A stretch of DNA of 44,862 nt, taken from assembly GCA_029226085.1 (NCBI GenBank), contig JAQXXN010000045.1, forward strand, positions 1-44,862, in the 5' to 3' direction. A program made the position numbers and the translations under genes. This document shows positions 26,640 through 36,402 of this stretch, piece after piece (the stretch's first letter is position 1; each line of letters opens with the position of its first letter). Source of the stretch: Thermoflexaceae bacterium (GTDB lineage Bacteria; Bacillota; Clostridia; Lachnospirales; Lachnospiraceae). The notes under the pieces are model-generated. The model saw only the letters and a program-made list of their open reading frames with translations. It made no database searches and was not told the DNA's origin.

Positions 26640-27986
26640 TTATAATCTCTTAAGAAGCTCTTCTCTCTGCTTTTCGAATCCCGGCTTTCCAAGAAGCGCA
26701 AACATATTCTTCTTGTAGCTTTCCACACCCGGCTGGTCAAATGTATTCACACCCAGAATGTATCCGCTTACGCCGCAGGCAAATTCAAAGAAGTAGAATA
26801 ATTCACCCAGATAGAATTCATTCTGTTCCGGTACGGTAACCATAAGATTCGGTACGTTTCCGTCCGTATGAGCAAGAATAGTACCGTTCATTGCACTCTT
26901 GTTGATGAAATCAACACTCTTTCCTGCCAGATAGTTAAGTCCATCCAAATCAACCGGTTCCTCCTCGAGAATAACCTCACATCTGCTCTTTTCCACATTT
27001 ACCACGGTCTCAAACATGATTCTTGAGCCGTCCTGAATAAACTGTCCCATGGAGTGAAGGTCCGTTGTCAAATCAACCGATGCCGGCATTAAGCCCTTTC
27101 CATCCTTACCTTCACTTTCACCGAACAACTGCTTCCACCATTCCGATGTATAATGAAGGCTTGGTTCATAATTACAAAGGATTTCCACGGACTTTCCTTT
27201 TCTAAGAAGAATGTTACGGATTGCCGCATATTTTAAGGAATCGTTATTATCGAAATCATTTTCCAGTGCTCTCTTACGAGCGCTTGCTGCACCTTCCATC
27301 AGCTTGTCAATGTCTGCACCGCTTACCGCTATCGGAAGAAGTCCTACTGCCGTAAGAACAGAAAACCTTCCGCCTACGTCATCCGGTACAACAAATGTCT
27401 CATAACCTTCCTCTGTTGCCAGATTCTTTAAAGCTCCTCTTGCCTTGTCCGTTGTTGCATAAATTCTCTTGGCCGCCTCTGCCTTGCCGTATTTTGTTTC
27501 CAGCATCTTCTTAAAGATACGGAATGCTATGGCCGGCTCCGTGGTCGTACCGGACTTTGAAATAATATTAACAGAAAAATCCCTGTCACCGATTACATCA
27601 ATCAGATTGGAAATATATGTGCTGCTGATACTGTTTCCCACAAAATAAATTTCCGGTGTCTTACGGATTTCCTTGGAAACGGAATTGTAAAAATTATGTC
27701 TTAAAAATTCAATCGCTGCTCTTGCTCCAAGATAAGAACCACCTATTCCGATTACCACAAGTACCTCGGAATCAGACTGAATCTTAGCTGCTGCCTTCTT
27801 GATTCTTGCGAACTCTTCCTTATCATAATCAACCGGAAGATCAATCCAGCCAAGGAAATCATTTCCTGCGCCTTCCCTTGACAACAATAATGCTTTTGCA
27901 TCCTCAGCAATCTTCTTCATGTAATCAATCTCATGCTGCTTAATAAAGCCTTCTGCCTTTGAATAATTAAACTGAACCTGTGCCAT
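26640..27986 (-). CDS. pgi: Glucose-6-phosphate isomerase
   Basis: [60 protein letters not shown]. Confidence 0.96.
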   Translation of the reverse strand: MAQVQFNYSKAEGFIKQHEIDYMKKIAEDAKALLLSREGAGNDFLGWIDLPVDYDKEEFARIKKAAAKIQSDSEVLVVIGIGGSYLGARAAIEFLRHNFYNSVSKEIRKTPEIYFVGNSISSTYISNLIDVIGDRDFSVNIISKSGTTTEPAIAFRIFKKMLETKYGKAEAAKRIYATTDKARGALKNLATEEGYETFVVPDDVGGRFSVLTAVGLLPIAVSGADIDKLMEGAASARKRALENDFDNNDSLKYAAIRNILLRKGKSVEILCNYEPSLHYTSEWWKQLFGESEGKDGKGLMPASVDLTTDLHSMGQFIQDGSRIMFETVVNVEKSRCEVILEEEPVDLDGLNYLAGKSVDFINKSAMNGTILAHTDGNVPNLMVTVPEQNEFYLGELFYFFEFACGVSGYILGVNTFDQPGVESYKKNMFALLGKPGFEKQREELLKRL

Positions 27987-28045
27987 AACCTTATCTCCTT
28001 CTATTTAAGAATTTGTCATTCCTGCAATGACAGGCATCTATTATA

Positions 28046-28074
28046 ATTATATTAAATCGTTATTAATTTATCAA
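28046..28074 (-). promoter_or_regulatory. Sigma-A promoter of pgi
   Basis: Minus strand TTGATA (28074-28069) - 17 nt - TATAAT (28051-28046). Confidence 0.55.
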
Positions 28075-28135
28075 GAGTTTCTGTCCTGTAAAATTTCTAA
28101 ATTATTAAAAAATCATTAAACCTTTTCCGAATCCC

Positions 28136-28164
28136 TTGATTTTTCCGCAAATTATTTCTATATT
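28136..28164 (+). promoter_or_regulatory. Sigma-A promoter of the CmpB-like gene
   Basis: TTGATT (28136-28141) - 17 nt - TATATT (28159-28164). Confidence 0.5.
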
Positions 28165-28215
28165 TACAGTAATGATACATATTTATTAATGATTCTTTAC
28201 AGGAGGAAGATACAT

Positions 28216-28839
28216 ATGAAAACAGCAGAGTTTTTTGCCCTTTGCATGATTGTGACCGTCATTTCATTTCTGGGTTTTATCGTTGAAAACATATGGCTTG
28301 CTGCTACCAAGGGTTACATTGACAACCGCAGCATGTGCCTTCCATTTCTGATTGGATACGGTCTTGCCATTCTTGCAATTTATTTATTATTCGGAACTCC
28401 GGCAGAACTTGTTTTTTTTGGAAAAAAGCTTAAAATCAAAAGTACCTTTGCTAAATTACTGATTTATTTTTTTGCAGTCATGGTATGTGTCAGTGTTGGA
28501 GAAATTATTCTTGGTACCATCGTGGAAAAGACCTGCCATTTTTACTGGTGGGATTATACAAGACTTCCTTTCCACATCACCAGATACACATCCATTCCGA
28601 CCAGCATGGCATTTTCCTTTTTAATAACCACCTTTATGCGGCACTTTTTTAACCCGCTGATGGACTTCTTCTTAAGGATGGAACCGAATAAGCTTCAGGT
28701 TCTTTCCCTGACTTTCATGACACTCATGACAGTTGATTTCTTATATAATGCAGTCCGCATTTTTAAGAAAAAAGAACTGAATCAGCTCTGGAAAATTGAT
28801 ACCAGAAATAGTCTTGGATACCGCCTGATTCATTCCTGA
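28216..28839 (+). CDS. Putative ABC-transporter-like membrane protein (CmpB/PF06541-type)
   Basis: Polytopic protein FLGFIVENIWLAATKGYIDNRSMCLPFLIGYGLAIL; SD AGGAGG at 28201. Confidence 0.65.
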   Translation: MKTAEFFALCMIVTVISFLGFIVENIWLAATKGYIDNRSMCLPFLIGYGLAILAIYLLFGTPAELVFFGKKLKIKSTFAKLLIYFFAVMVCVSVGEIILGTIVEKTCHFYWWDYTRLPFHITRYTSIPTSMAFSFLITTFMRHFFNPLMDFFLRMEPNKLQVLSLTFMTLMTVDFLYNAVRIFKKKELNQLWKIDTRNSLGYRLIHS

Positions 28840-28842
28840 TAT

Positions 28843-28882
28843 GAAAAATCCATGATGCCAAATCTGCATCATGGATTTTATT
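28843..28882. terminator. Bidirectional terminator between convergent genes
   Basis: AAAAATCCATGATG...CATCATGGATTTTATTTT. Confidence 0.75.
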
Positions 28883-28914
28883 TTGTCTGTTGTCTGATAT
28901 TCCTGCGTGAGAAA

Positions 28915-29607
28915 TTAAATGCGCTCCACAAGTTCTTTTATGATTTCCACAGAATTTTTAATTGCCATTGCCTCAAATGCAGGATAATCCATTGTAGCAC
29001 TGTCATCTGCTTTGTCTGAAATGGCTCTGAGAATCAGAAACGGAACCTTATTAAGATATGCTGTCTGCGCAATGGCAGCACCCTCCATTTCCGTACAATA
29101 ACCATCAAAATTCTTTATGATTCTGTCTTTAACATCCTTATCTGAAATAAACTGGTCACCGCTGACAATCCGTCCCACATGGACACCTATGGCCGGTGCC
29201 GCTTTTTTGCAGGCTTCCTTACCAATTTCAATTAACCTGTCATCCGCCTTAAAAGACAGCACATCCATCCTCGGAATCTGTCCAAGAGGATATCCAAATC
29301 CTGTCGCATCCACATCATGATGCAGCACATCACTGGATAAAACCACATCTGCAATGTCGATTTCTGCCCGCAGGGAACCGGCAATACCGGTATTTATCAC
29401 ACAATCCACAGAGAATCTGTCCACAAGAATCTGTGTGCATACAGCCGCATTTACCTTACCGATGCCGCTTCGTACAATAACCACATCCTTGCCGTTTAAG
29501 ATACCTTTCTTAAATACCATGGATGCCTTCTCGTAAGTTTCCGTAATCTGCATTTCTTCAACAATCTGGCTCACTTCTTCATCCATTGCGCCAATTATTC
29601 CAATCAT
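28915..29607 (-). CDS. mtnN: 5'-methylthioadenosine/S-adenosylhomocysteine nucleosidase
   Basis: MIGIIGAMDEEVSQIVEEM; VVIVRSGIGKVNAAVCTQIL; CTEMEGAAIAQTAY; RAISDKADDSA. Confidence 0.93.
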   Translation of the reverse strand: MIGIIGAMDEEVSQIVEEMQITETYEKASMVFKKGILNGKDVVIVRSGIGKVNAAVCTQILVDRFSVDCVINTGIAGSLRAEIDIADVVLSSDVLHHDVDATGFGYPLGQIPRMDVLSFKADDRLIEIGKEACKKAAPAIGVHVGRIVSGDQFISDKDVKDRIIKNFDGYCTEMEGAAIAQTAYLNKVPFLILRAISDKADDSATMDYPAFEAMAIKNSVEIIKELVERI

Positions 29608-29715
29608 TTTCTGTTCTCCTTCATCTGATTTTACTGATCCGAATCTGATTTTCAAAATCTGATACAACTTTATCATAATTTACAGAAAGGCTCAAGGAAA
29701 ATTATTACCGCGCCT

Positions 29716-29743
29716 TTGAAATTGGGTAACTTTATGCTATACT
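29716..29743 (+). promoter_or_regulatory. Sigma-A promoter of the TSCPD-murG unit
   Basis: TTGAAA (29716-29721) - 16 nt - TATACT (29738-29743). Confidence 0.5.
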
Positions 29744-29783
29744 ATTACAAATATTGAATATAATAGACCAGGGAGGTTTTATC

Positions 29784-30029
29784 ATGAATTACAGAACAAG
29801 CGGTGTCTGTTCACAGCAGATTAATTTTGAAATAGACGGCGATACCATTAAATCCGTGGAATTTATCGGAGGATGTTCCGGCAATACGCAGGGCGTTGCA
29901 AGACTTGTTGCAGGAATGAAGGTAGATGACGCCATCCAGAAGCTGGAAGGCATTAAGTGCGGTTTCCGTCCGACTTCCTGCCCGGATCAGCTCGCCAGGG
30001 CTTTAAAGCAGTATAAGGAATCTCACTAA
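29784..30029 (+). CDS. TSCPD domain protein (TIGR03905-like)
   Basis: MNYRTSGVCSQQINFEIDGDTIKSVEFIGGCSGNTQGVARLV...CGFRPTSCPDQLARAL. Confidence 0.85.
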   Translation: MNYRTSGVCSQQINFEIDGDTIKSVEFIGGCSGNTQGVARLVAGMKVDDAIQKLEGIKCGFRPTSCPDQLARALKQYKESH

Positions 30030-30060
30030 AAATACATACCTCCAAGAAGGAGCATTAACC

Positions 30061-31125
30061 ATGAAAAAAATCATCTTAACCGGCGGCGGAACTGCCGGTC
30101 ATGTCACACCGAACATCGCTCTGCTTCCGGCACTTTCGGAAGCAGGATTCGAAGTTTCATACATTGGTTCCTATGACGGAATCGAAAAAAAACTGATTGA
30201 AGAATTTAACATTCCTTATTACGGAATCGCAACCGGTAAATTCCGCCGGTATCTGGACCTAAAAAATCTGACCGATCCCTTTAAGGTCATAAAAGGTTAT
30301 GGTGAAGCCCTGAAATTAATGCAGGAATTAAAACCGGACATTGTCTTTTCCAAAGGTGGATTTGTGTCCGTTCCGGTAGTTCTTGCCGCCAAGGCAAAAA
30401 AAATACCGGTAATCAGCCATGAATCCGACATGACCCCGGGACTTGCCAATAAAATCGCCAAACCGGCCGCCACAAAAATCTGCTGCAATTTCCCGGAGAC
30501 AGTAAATCTTCTCCCAAAGGATAAGGCAGTTCTTACAGGTACACCAATCCGTCAGGAATTACTTATGGGAAACCGCCTTGCCGGTCTGGATTTTTGTGGT
30601 TTTACCTCTGATAAACCTGTAATCATGGTTGTTGGCGGCAGTACCGGAGCCGTCCATGTAAATGATGCCGTACGTGCCATTCTCCCAAAACTTCTTGAAA
30701 AGTTTCAGGTGGTCCACCTCTGCGGTAAAGGAAAGCTTGATGAAAACTATAATAATACTCCGGGATATATCCAGTTTGAATATGTCAATAAAGAGCTGCG
30801 GGATGTTTTTGCCGCTGCCGACATTGTCATTTCCCGTGCCGGAGCCAATGCAATCTGTGAGCTCCTTGCCTTAAGAAAACCGAATCTGCTGATTCCGCTT
30901 TCTGCCAAAGCCAGCCGCGGTGACCAGATTCTCAACGCCAATTCCTTTAAGGCACAGGGATACAGTATTGTCCTGGAAGAAGAAAACATGACTGAGGAAA
31001 CTCTATACGCTGCAATTACAGAGCTCTATGATAACCGCCAGTCCTACATTGACCGCATGAGTTCCAGTCGTCAGAGTAATGCCATTCCTGTTATCATGGA
31101 TTTAATAAAAGAATACGCCCGATAA
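30061..31125 (+). CDS. murG: Undecaprenyldiphospho-muramoylpentapeptide beta-N-acetylglucosaminyltransferase
   Basis: ILTGGGTAGHVTPNIAL, GGFVSVPVVLAA, MVVGGSTGAVHVNDAV, ISRAGANAICELLALRKPNLLIPL. Confidence 0.94.
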   Translation: MKKIILTGGGTAGHVTPNIALLPALSEAGFEVSYIGSYDGIEKKLIEEFNIPYYGIATGKFRRYLDLKNLTDPFKVIKGYGEALKLMQELKPDIVFSKGGFVSVPVVLAAKAKKIPVISHESDMTPGLANKIAKPAATKICCNFPETVNLLPKDKAVLTGTPIRQELLMGNRLAGLDFCGFTSDKPVIMVVGGSTGAVHVNDAVRAILPKLLEKFQVVHLCGKGKLDENYNNTPGYIQFEYVNKELRDVFAAADIVISRAGANAICELLALRKPNLLIPLSAKASRGDQILNANSFKAQGYSIVLEEENMTEETLYAAITELYDNRQSYIDRMSSSRQSNAIPVIMDLIKEYAR

Positions 31126-31133
31126 TTTACAAA

Positions 31134-31202
31134 AAATCGGAAGCAAAACCGTTTCATGACCATGTCATGGCTTTCATAAAACGATTTTGCTTCCGGTTTT
31201 CT
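31134..31202. terminator. Bidirectional terminator between murG and fliS
   Basis: GGAAGCAAAACCGTTT...AAACGATTTTGCTTCC with T tracts on both sides. Confidence 0.75.
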
Positions 31203-31223
31203 TGTATGGATTTCTCCCGGCTA

Positions 31224-31697
31224 TCACACCCTAAATCCCCGGTTACTCTCCAATCCAAAGCTCTCATTCAGCGTTCCCTTAGAATAGGTAAGTCCTGCAT
31301 ACACCTGCTGTGTATTTTCCATTACAGGACCTCTTTTATCCTCATGCTTAATCTGTTCAAATGAATTTTTTAACTTTTCCAGCATTCCTACGCAGCGTAA
31401 CAGCTCCGTTGTATCTTTTGAAACCGATGCCCGTATCATTGCCCGGTTCATGTATACATATATCTGCATGAAATTAAGTGAGATTTCATACCGTAAATCC
31501 AGTGAATGCATCAGTTCATTAATTACCCTGCCTGCATGCTTAAGGTTTGTTCGAAAATCTTCCTCTTTTCCTGCATCGCAGCTTACAATGGCGCTGTTCA
31601 GATAGCTTTCTGCCATCTCATATAAGATTACAATTAATTCTGTTGGCGTTGCCTGCATGATTCGGTAAGAAAAACCATTTTTTTCTTCTCTGGTCAT
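31224..31697 (-). CDS. fliS: Flagellar export chaperone FliS-like protein
   Basis: YRIMQATPTELIVILYEMAESYLNSAI...NLKHAGRVINELMHSLDLRYEISLNFMQIYVYMNRAMIRA; adjacent to flagellin. Confidence 0.85.
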   Translation of the reverse strand: MTREEKNGFSYRIMQATPTELIVILYEMAESYLNSAIVSCDAGKEEDFRTNLKHAGRVINELMHSLDLRYEISLNFMQIYVYMNRAMIRASVSKDTTELLRCVGMLEKLKNSFEQIKHEDKRGPVMENTQQVYAGLTYSKGTLNESFGLESNRGFRV

Positions 31698-31717
31698 TTT
31701 CTCTTCCTCCCGTCATA

Positions 31718-33205
31718 TTAACTCTGTAATAACTGTAATGCCGTTTCCGGTCTTGCATTTGCCTGTGACAGCATGGAGGTTCCTGCCTGTGCAAGAACAT
31801 TTGCCTGGGTATATTCTGTCATTTCTTCTGCCATATCCACATCCATGATTCGTGAAAGTGCTGCCGTAAGATTTTCTTCCGAAACGCCCAGATTAGAGGT
31901 TGTATGCTCCAGACGGTTCTGGTACGCACCGATTTTAGAACGTGCCGTGGATAATTTCGTAATGGCTGCATCCACGGAATCAATTGCCCTACTTGCATTT
32001 TCATAAGTATATACGTTCATGTTATTAAGGCCTAATGTTTCCACGGATATTTCCTCCAGATTAATGTCAATAATCTGGTTTTCATTGGCACCCACATGTA
32101 CCTTCATTGTTCCCATGTCCGTTACTTCCTGTTCCATCTGGACAGTTCCGCCATTCTTTGCCACAACATTTTCCGGTACCTTTACCACAAATGTCTTGTC
32201 ATTATTATCACGTACCGTAATGGTATTACCATAGGTTGACATTGTTGCAGAATTGGCAAAACCCACTCTTTCTCCAGACTGTGTTGTAAAATCCGCCTGA
32301 ACATTTTTTCCTGTCTGAACCTCTGATTGCGGAAGTCCCAGCTTTGCTGCCAAAGCTACATTGTCGCATTCCACTTTCATCGTTTCATTCGAACCGGATT
32401 CTGCTGAAATGAATACGAATGCCGTTCCGCTCCTTACAGCTACAGATTCATATCCTTCCGTATCTCCATATTTGGCTTTATCCGTCGTTGCAGAAGGGCT
32501 TACATTAATTATTGTACCGCCTGCCATATTTGTGCCTTCCGCAAGCTTTGTTGCGATGGTTCCCAAAGTATCTCCTACATCAATGGATATATTCAGTCCA
32601 TTAATGGTAATGGTTCCTTCCAACTCTTTGGTAATTGTTTCCGTATCTGACATTCCGATAGAATTTCCTTTTACAACGGCCTTTTGTGCATCGGATGTAA
32701 TTGTGATTCCATAAATTCCATCCGAAAATCCATCCGTAACTTCCATCTGCTTTACATCCGAAACATTGGAATATACCCTTCTTTGCAAATCCCCATTTAA
32801 CAGGGACTTGGTATTAAAATCCGTGTCATTGGCAATACGGTCTATTTCTGCATTCAGGGAATCTATTTCTTCCTGAATTGCTGCACGCTCATCCACGGAA
32901 TTTACATCATTTGCTGCCTGAACGGACAACTCCTTCATTCTTGTAAGCATGGCCTGGATTTCCGTCATGGCGCCTTCTGCGGTCTGTAATACAGAAATAC
33001 CATCCTGTGCATTATTATCTGCCTGGTCAAGGCCCCGGATCTGTGATTTCATTTTCTGTGATATTGCAAGTCCTGCCGGGTTATCCTTCGAATGATTAAT
33101 TTTATATCCTGAGGATAATCTCTCCAGAGAAAGTGATAATTTATCTTCTGTCTTTGACAGCTGTGCGTTTGCTATAATTGCTGACATATTGGTGTTAATT
33201 CTCAT
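31718..33205 (-). CDS. Flagellin
   Basis: N-terminus MRINTNMSAIIANAQLSKTEDKLSLSLERLSSGYKINHSKDNPAGLAIS; C-terminus MDVDMAEEMTEYTQANVLAQAGTSMLSQANARPETALQLLQ. Confidence 0.97.
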   Translation of the reverse strand: MRINTNMSAIIANAQLSKTEDKLSLSLERLSSGYKINHSKDNPAGLAISQKMKSQIRGLDQADNNAQDGISVLQTAEGAMTEIQAMLTRMKELSVQAANDVNSVDERAAIQEEIDSLNAEIDRIANDTDFNTKSLLNGDLQRRVYSNVSDVKQMEVTDGFSDGIYGITITSDAQKAVVKGNSIGMSDTETITKELEGTITINGLNISIDVGDTLGTIATKLAEGTNMAGGTIINVSPSATTDKAKYGDTEGYESVAVRSGTAFVFISAESGSNETMKVECDNVALAAKLGLPQSEVQTGKNVQADFTTQSGERVGFANSATMSTYGNTITVRDNNDKTFVVKVPENVVAKNGGTVQMEQEVTDMGTMKVHVGANENQIIDINLEEISVETLGLNNMNVYTYENASRAIDSVDAAITKLSTARSKIGAYQNRLEHTTSNLGVSEENLTAALSRIMDVDMAEEMTEYTQANVLAQAGTSMLSQANARPETALQLLQS

Positions 33206-33292
33206 GCTATGTACCCATTCCTTTCATGGCACTCCCTTGCGTAAAAAAGTCTGACATCCCTGTCTCTTCCTAAAAGCATCTTTCTGTTATAA

Positions 33293-33320
33293 ATATCGGC
33301 CGTATTTCTTTTTTTAATTA
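33293..33320 (-). promoter_or_regulatory. Sigma-D (sigma-28) promoter of flagellin
   Basis: Minus strand TAAT (33320-33317) - 16 nt - GCCGATAT (33300-33293). Confidence 0.7.
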
Positions 33321-36314
33321 GTCTGTTTTAGCACAAAGATTTGTAAGAATCTCCTTTGCCGCTTTGTATATCAACGCCGAAGGTGCGCCTTTTCCTTCAT
33401 CCAAAAGATTAACAGCGGGTATGCTGTCACTATGTCCCACACCAATTTTGGCATCTGTTATCCCCAGTTTCTCCAATCCGGAACGGATATTATCCACAGT
33501 CTGGCTTATTTTTTCCACTGCTTCTTTCTTATCCGATACAATATAACCGTTTGCTTCCTCATTTCCGACATAAAATTCCGCATATACACTGCCCAGTTCG
33601 CCGGAAGCAAATTTCATCTCCATTTTTCCGGCATTTTCTTCTGTCCGGATAACTTTCAGATGAATACTTCCCATTCCATCCTCCGTTTCAAACGGAATAA
33701 AATACTGCTGTTTTCTGCTTAAATTACTCATCAGATTAACGGTTCTTCCCAGATTTCTTAAAGTCTTTATATCCAGATAATCGTCCGTATTGCTGCTTTC
33801 CATTACCTGTGTACCCACATTCCGGATACTCTCTTGCAGTTTTTCACAAGCTTCCTCCATGGTATCTTTATCTTCCATGGAATCCAGAATCCCGGATACT
33901 GCATCATCCAGCTTCTCATCCTTTAAGCCACGCAGCTCTTTAAAAAGCTTACCGCCGCCCATCAGCTCACCTGCTGACATGATATTATAAAATGTGACCG
34001 GAATACCGTTATCTGTCAGCAGTCTCATGACATTTTCTTCCACGTTCTGATAAGTACCAGCTTCTTCCACCATATCCGAATAGTATTCTTCCCTGGTCTC
34101 TTTATCAAGTTCCCTATATTCTTCAAAAAGTTCCGCCATTTTTTCAGGACTTATTTCATTGATTGTTCCTTTTTCCTCCGATGCCTTTTTAAGTGCTGCC
34201 GGTGTGATGCTCTTTGACAATGTCGAAAATAAATTCTGATAGAATGGCACATTCACCGCTTCCTCTGCCATTCCGGCATCTGTATCAAGCGTTACGTCCA
34301 TACCATATTTTTTTCTGCTGTCCACTGCCATCATGAGGTTTCCCATGCTGATTCTGGCATCCTGGTTTATCAGTGCGCCAACTGCTTTGCCGCCATCTTT
34401 CTTTAACAGATGAAACATCTTGTAAATACCGATAAACTGCTTTCTTTCCTCTTCTGAAATGCCTTCCGTCTTTTCAAGCTTATATAAGAATTCGCTGTAT
34501 TTTACAGTTTCATCCTGTATATTATAATGTTCATTAATATACTGGTTTAATGTTTCAATGTCCGTATCCATCGGATTGATTCCATCCTGAATCATCTGAT
34601 AAGTAACCTGTGGTGTCATGTTATCCATCAGATTATTTAACATACTGTCCGTTTCTCTTACCCGGTTTATGTTTTCCTGTGTCATTTCCATTCCGTTATA
34701 CGCAAGAATGCGTACTGCACGAAGATTGATTTCATTTACCTCTATGCCAAGATTATTTAATATACTGCTTCCACTGTTTGACATCGCCGCTTTCACGGAA
34801 TCTCCCATGTCGCTTCGCACTTTTGTGGACATTGTCTCATATGACTGCCCCGCCTGCTCGTACTGTCTCTGCATGGAGAAAGATACGGAATATACACCGG
34901 TAATGGTTCTTTGGCTTTCCCCGGCTGTGATTTTTCCGATTGCCGCACACGGCATAAATTTTAACCCAAGCAGTGCTTCATTTACATTGGAAACCTGTAT
35001 AAGATCCGCTTCCGAAACATTGTCGGCATCTTTTCTTGTAAGCTGTGCAGTTATATATTTTGTTTCTTCTTCATGCAGTAAGTCAACCAGCTTTGATAAA
35101 TCCTCCGAGTAAATATCAATTCCCTTATTGATTATGGAAACCGTAGAAGATGCCGTCATTAATACGCGCGCCTCGCAGAGTACCCGGTATGATGTCTGGA
35201 TACTTGCCCGGTCTTCTTCGACCTTCTCCCTCGGTATTTCTTTATGTCTTCCTTTTTCCAGTTCATCCGCCAGTTCATTGATGGTTAACTTTCTATTTTC
35301 CGATACAATACCGGAAACATTTTCATAGGAAGCATTATTGACAATCCATATTGCCCGTGCCGCTTTTTTCCATTCCTTATCCTGCTCTGTAAGGGATGTC
35401 TGTGCTGCACGCTGTCCTCCCGTCATGGAATCTACCGCCATATCCATGACTTCTTTCTCATCATATCCATATTCCAGATGATCCAGCCAGTCTTTGTAAA
35501 TAAGATTTTCCCCGGTTACGGGAAGCTCATTGGTAATCAGCCACCGTGCATCCTCGTATGCCTTCCTCGTATCCTTTATTCCAGCCTCTTCAATGATTTT
35601 TCCTGCCTGCGGTTTTATCTGCTCCCACTGGTCATTCGTAAGTCCTGCCTGATAACCATTATTTATGGTGCTGTGATTTGCCATGTATATATTTCCAATA
35701 CTCGGCTTCATTTCATTCCCGATAAGAAATGCCTTTGCCTCATCCGAAAGCGGCATTCTTCCCGCAATGTCGTCTGCCATTTCCATGGTGCTTATGACAT
35801 CCGTGACATTATCCTTTGTTGCCGGCATATATCCCTCACCAAGCCTTACTGCAACCTTTGCTGCCAGATTTCCTCCCTGTGATTCCTCCAGCTCCTCACT
35901 ATCCGGCATGTCAAATGCTCCTGCAAATGCCTGATAATTCTCGTTATATGCAGCAAGCATGATTTTAATCCGGTCAACGACTGTCACAAGTTCTTCATCA
36001 TCAATATCATTGATGTCGAATCCATCCTCATCGAGTTTTGCTGCCTCTGCTCCGGATAATTTATTAAATAACGCCTTCAGATTTGCTTTTGCCGCCTGGG
36101 CATCTGACTTTAACTGTTCTTCAATGGAACTGATTCCTTCCGAGATTCCGTTCATGGTTTTTTTCACATCCGTGGAATTCATCGGCTGGCTGATTTTATT
36201 TATTACCTTTTCAAATGCATTTACGGTTTCCTTAGCAGCTGCCCCGGTAGGAAGCTTTGCCTGACCGTTTACCTGACTCTGATTATATATATTATTAACG
36301 GAAGCTATATTCAC
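33318..36314 (-). CDS. Large (about 1000 aa) flagellum-associated protein of unknown function with a FliK-like C-terminal region
   Basis: GTG start at 36314 with SD AGGAGGGA; sigma-D-like promoter upstream; C-terminus GSIHLKVIRTEENAGKMEMKFASGELGSVYAEFYVGNEEANGYIVSDKKEAVEKISQTVDNIRSGLEKLGITDAKIGV resembles the FliK hook-length-control C-domain pattern. Confidence 0.65.
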   Translation of the reverse strand: MNIASVNNIYNQSQVNGQAKLPTGAAAKETVNAFEKVINKISQPMNSTDVKKTMNGISEGISSIEEQLKSDAQAAKANLKALFNKLSGAEAAKLDEDGFDINDIDDEELVTVVDRIKIMLAAYNENYQAFAGAFDMPDSEELEESQGGNLAAKVAVRLGEGYMPATKDNVTDVISTMEMADDIAGRMPLSDEAKAFLIGNEMKPSIGNIYMANHSTINNGYQAGLTNDQWEQIKPQAGKIIEEAGIKDTRKAYEDARWLITNELPVTGENLIYKDWLDHLEYGYDEKEVMDMAVDSMTGGQRAAQTSLTEQDKEWKKAARAIWIVNNASYENVSGIVSENRKLTINELADELEKGRHKEIPREKVEEDRASIQTSYRVLCEARVLMTASSTVSIINKGIDIYSEDLSKLVDLLHEEETKYITAQLTRKDADNVSEADLIQVSNVNEALLGLKFMPCAAIGKITAGESQRTITGVYSVSFSMQRQYEQAGQSYETMSTKVRSDMGDSVKAAMSNSGSSILNNLGIEVNEINLRAVRILAYNGMEMTQENINRVRETDSMLNNLMDNMTPQVTYQMIQDGINPMDTDIETLNQYINEHYNIQDETVKYSEFLYKLEKTEGISEEERKQFIGIYKMFHLLKKDGGKAVGALINQDARISMGNLMMAVDSRKKYGMDVTLDTDAGMAEEAVNVPFYQNLFSTLSKSITPAALKKASEEKGTINEISPEKMAELFEEYRELDKETREEYYSDMVEEAGTYQNVEENVMRLLTDNGIPVTFYNIMSAGELMGGGKLFKELRGLKDEKLDDAVSGILDSMEDKDTMEEACEKLQESIRNVGTQVMESSNTDDYLDIKTLRNLGRTVNLMSNLSRKQQYFIPFETEDGMGSIHLKVIRTEENAGKMEMKFASGELGSVYAEFYVGNEEANGYIVSDKKEAVEKISQTVDNIRSGLEKLGITDAKIGVGHSDSIPAVNLLDEGKGAPSALIYKAAKEILTNLCAKTD

Positions 36315-36332
36315 CCCAGACTCCCTCCTTAC

Positions 36333-36378
36333 AAAAAAATACTTGTATGGGTAATCTTTCAACCTATACAAGTATTTT
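36333..36378 (-). terminator. Terminator-like hairpin between glgB and the 1022-aa gene
   Basis: Minus strand AAATACTTGTATAGG...CCCATACAAGTATTTTTTT, T tract followed directly by SD GTAAGGAGGG. Confidence 0.7.
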
Positions 36379-36402
36379 CGGCACATTTATTTATTTACAT
36401 TA
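36375..36402 (-). promoter_or_regulatory. Sigma-D-like promoter of the 1022-aa gene, overlapping the glgB 3' end
   Basis: Minus strand TAAT (36402-36399) - 16 nt - GCCGAAAA (36382-36375), same -35 variant and spacing as the flagellin promoter. Confidence 0.5.

Noticed and set aside
33364-36264. Plus-strand ORFs up to 164 aa inside the 1022-aa gene
   Set aside because: Antisense shadows of a long CDS with a clear SD and promoter.
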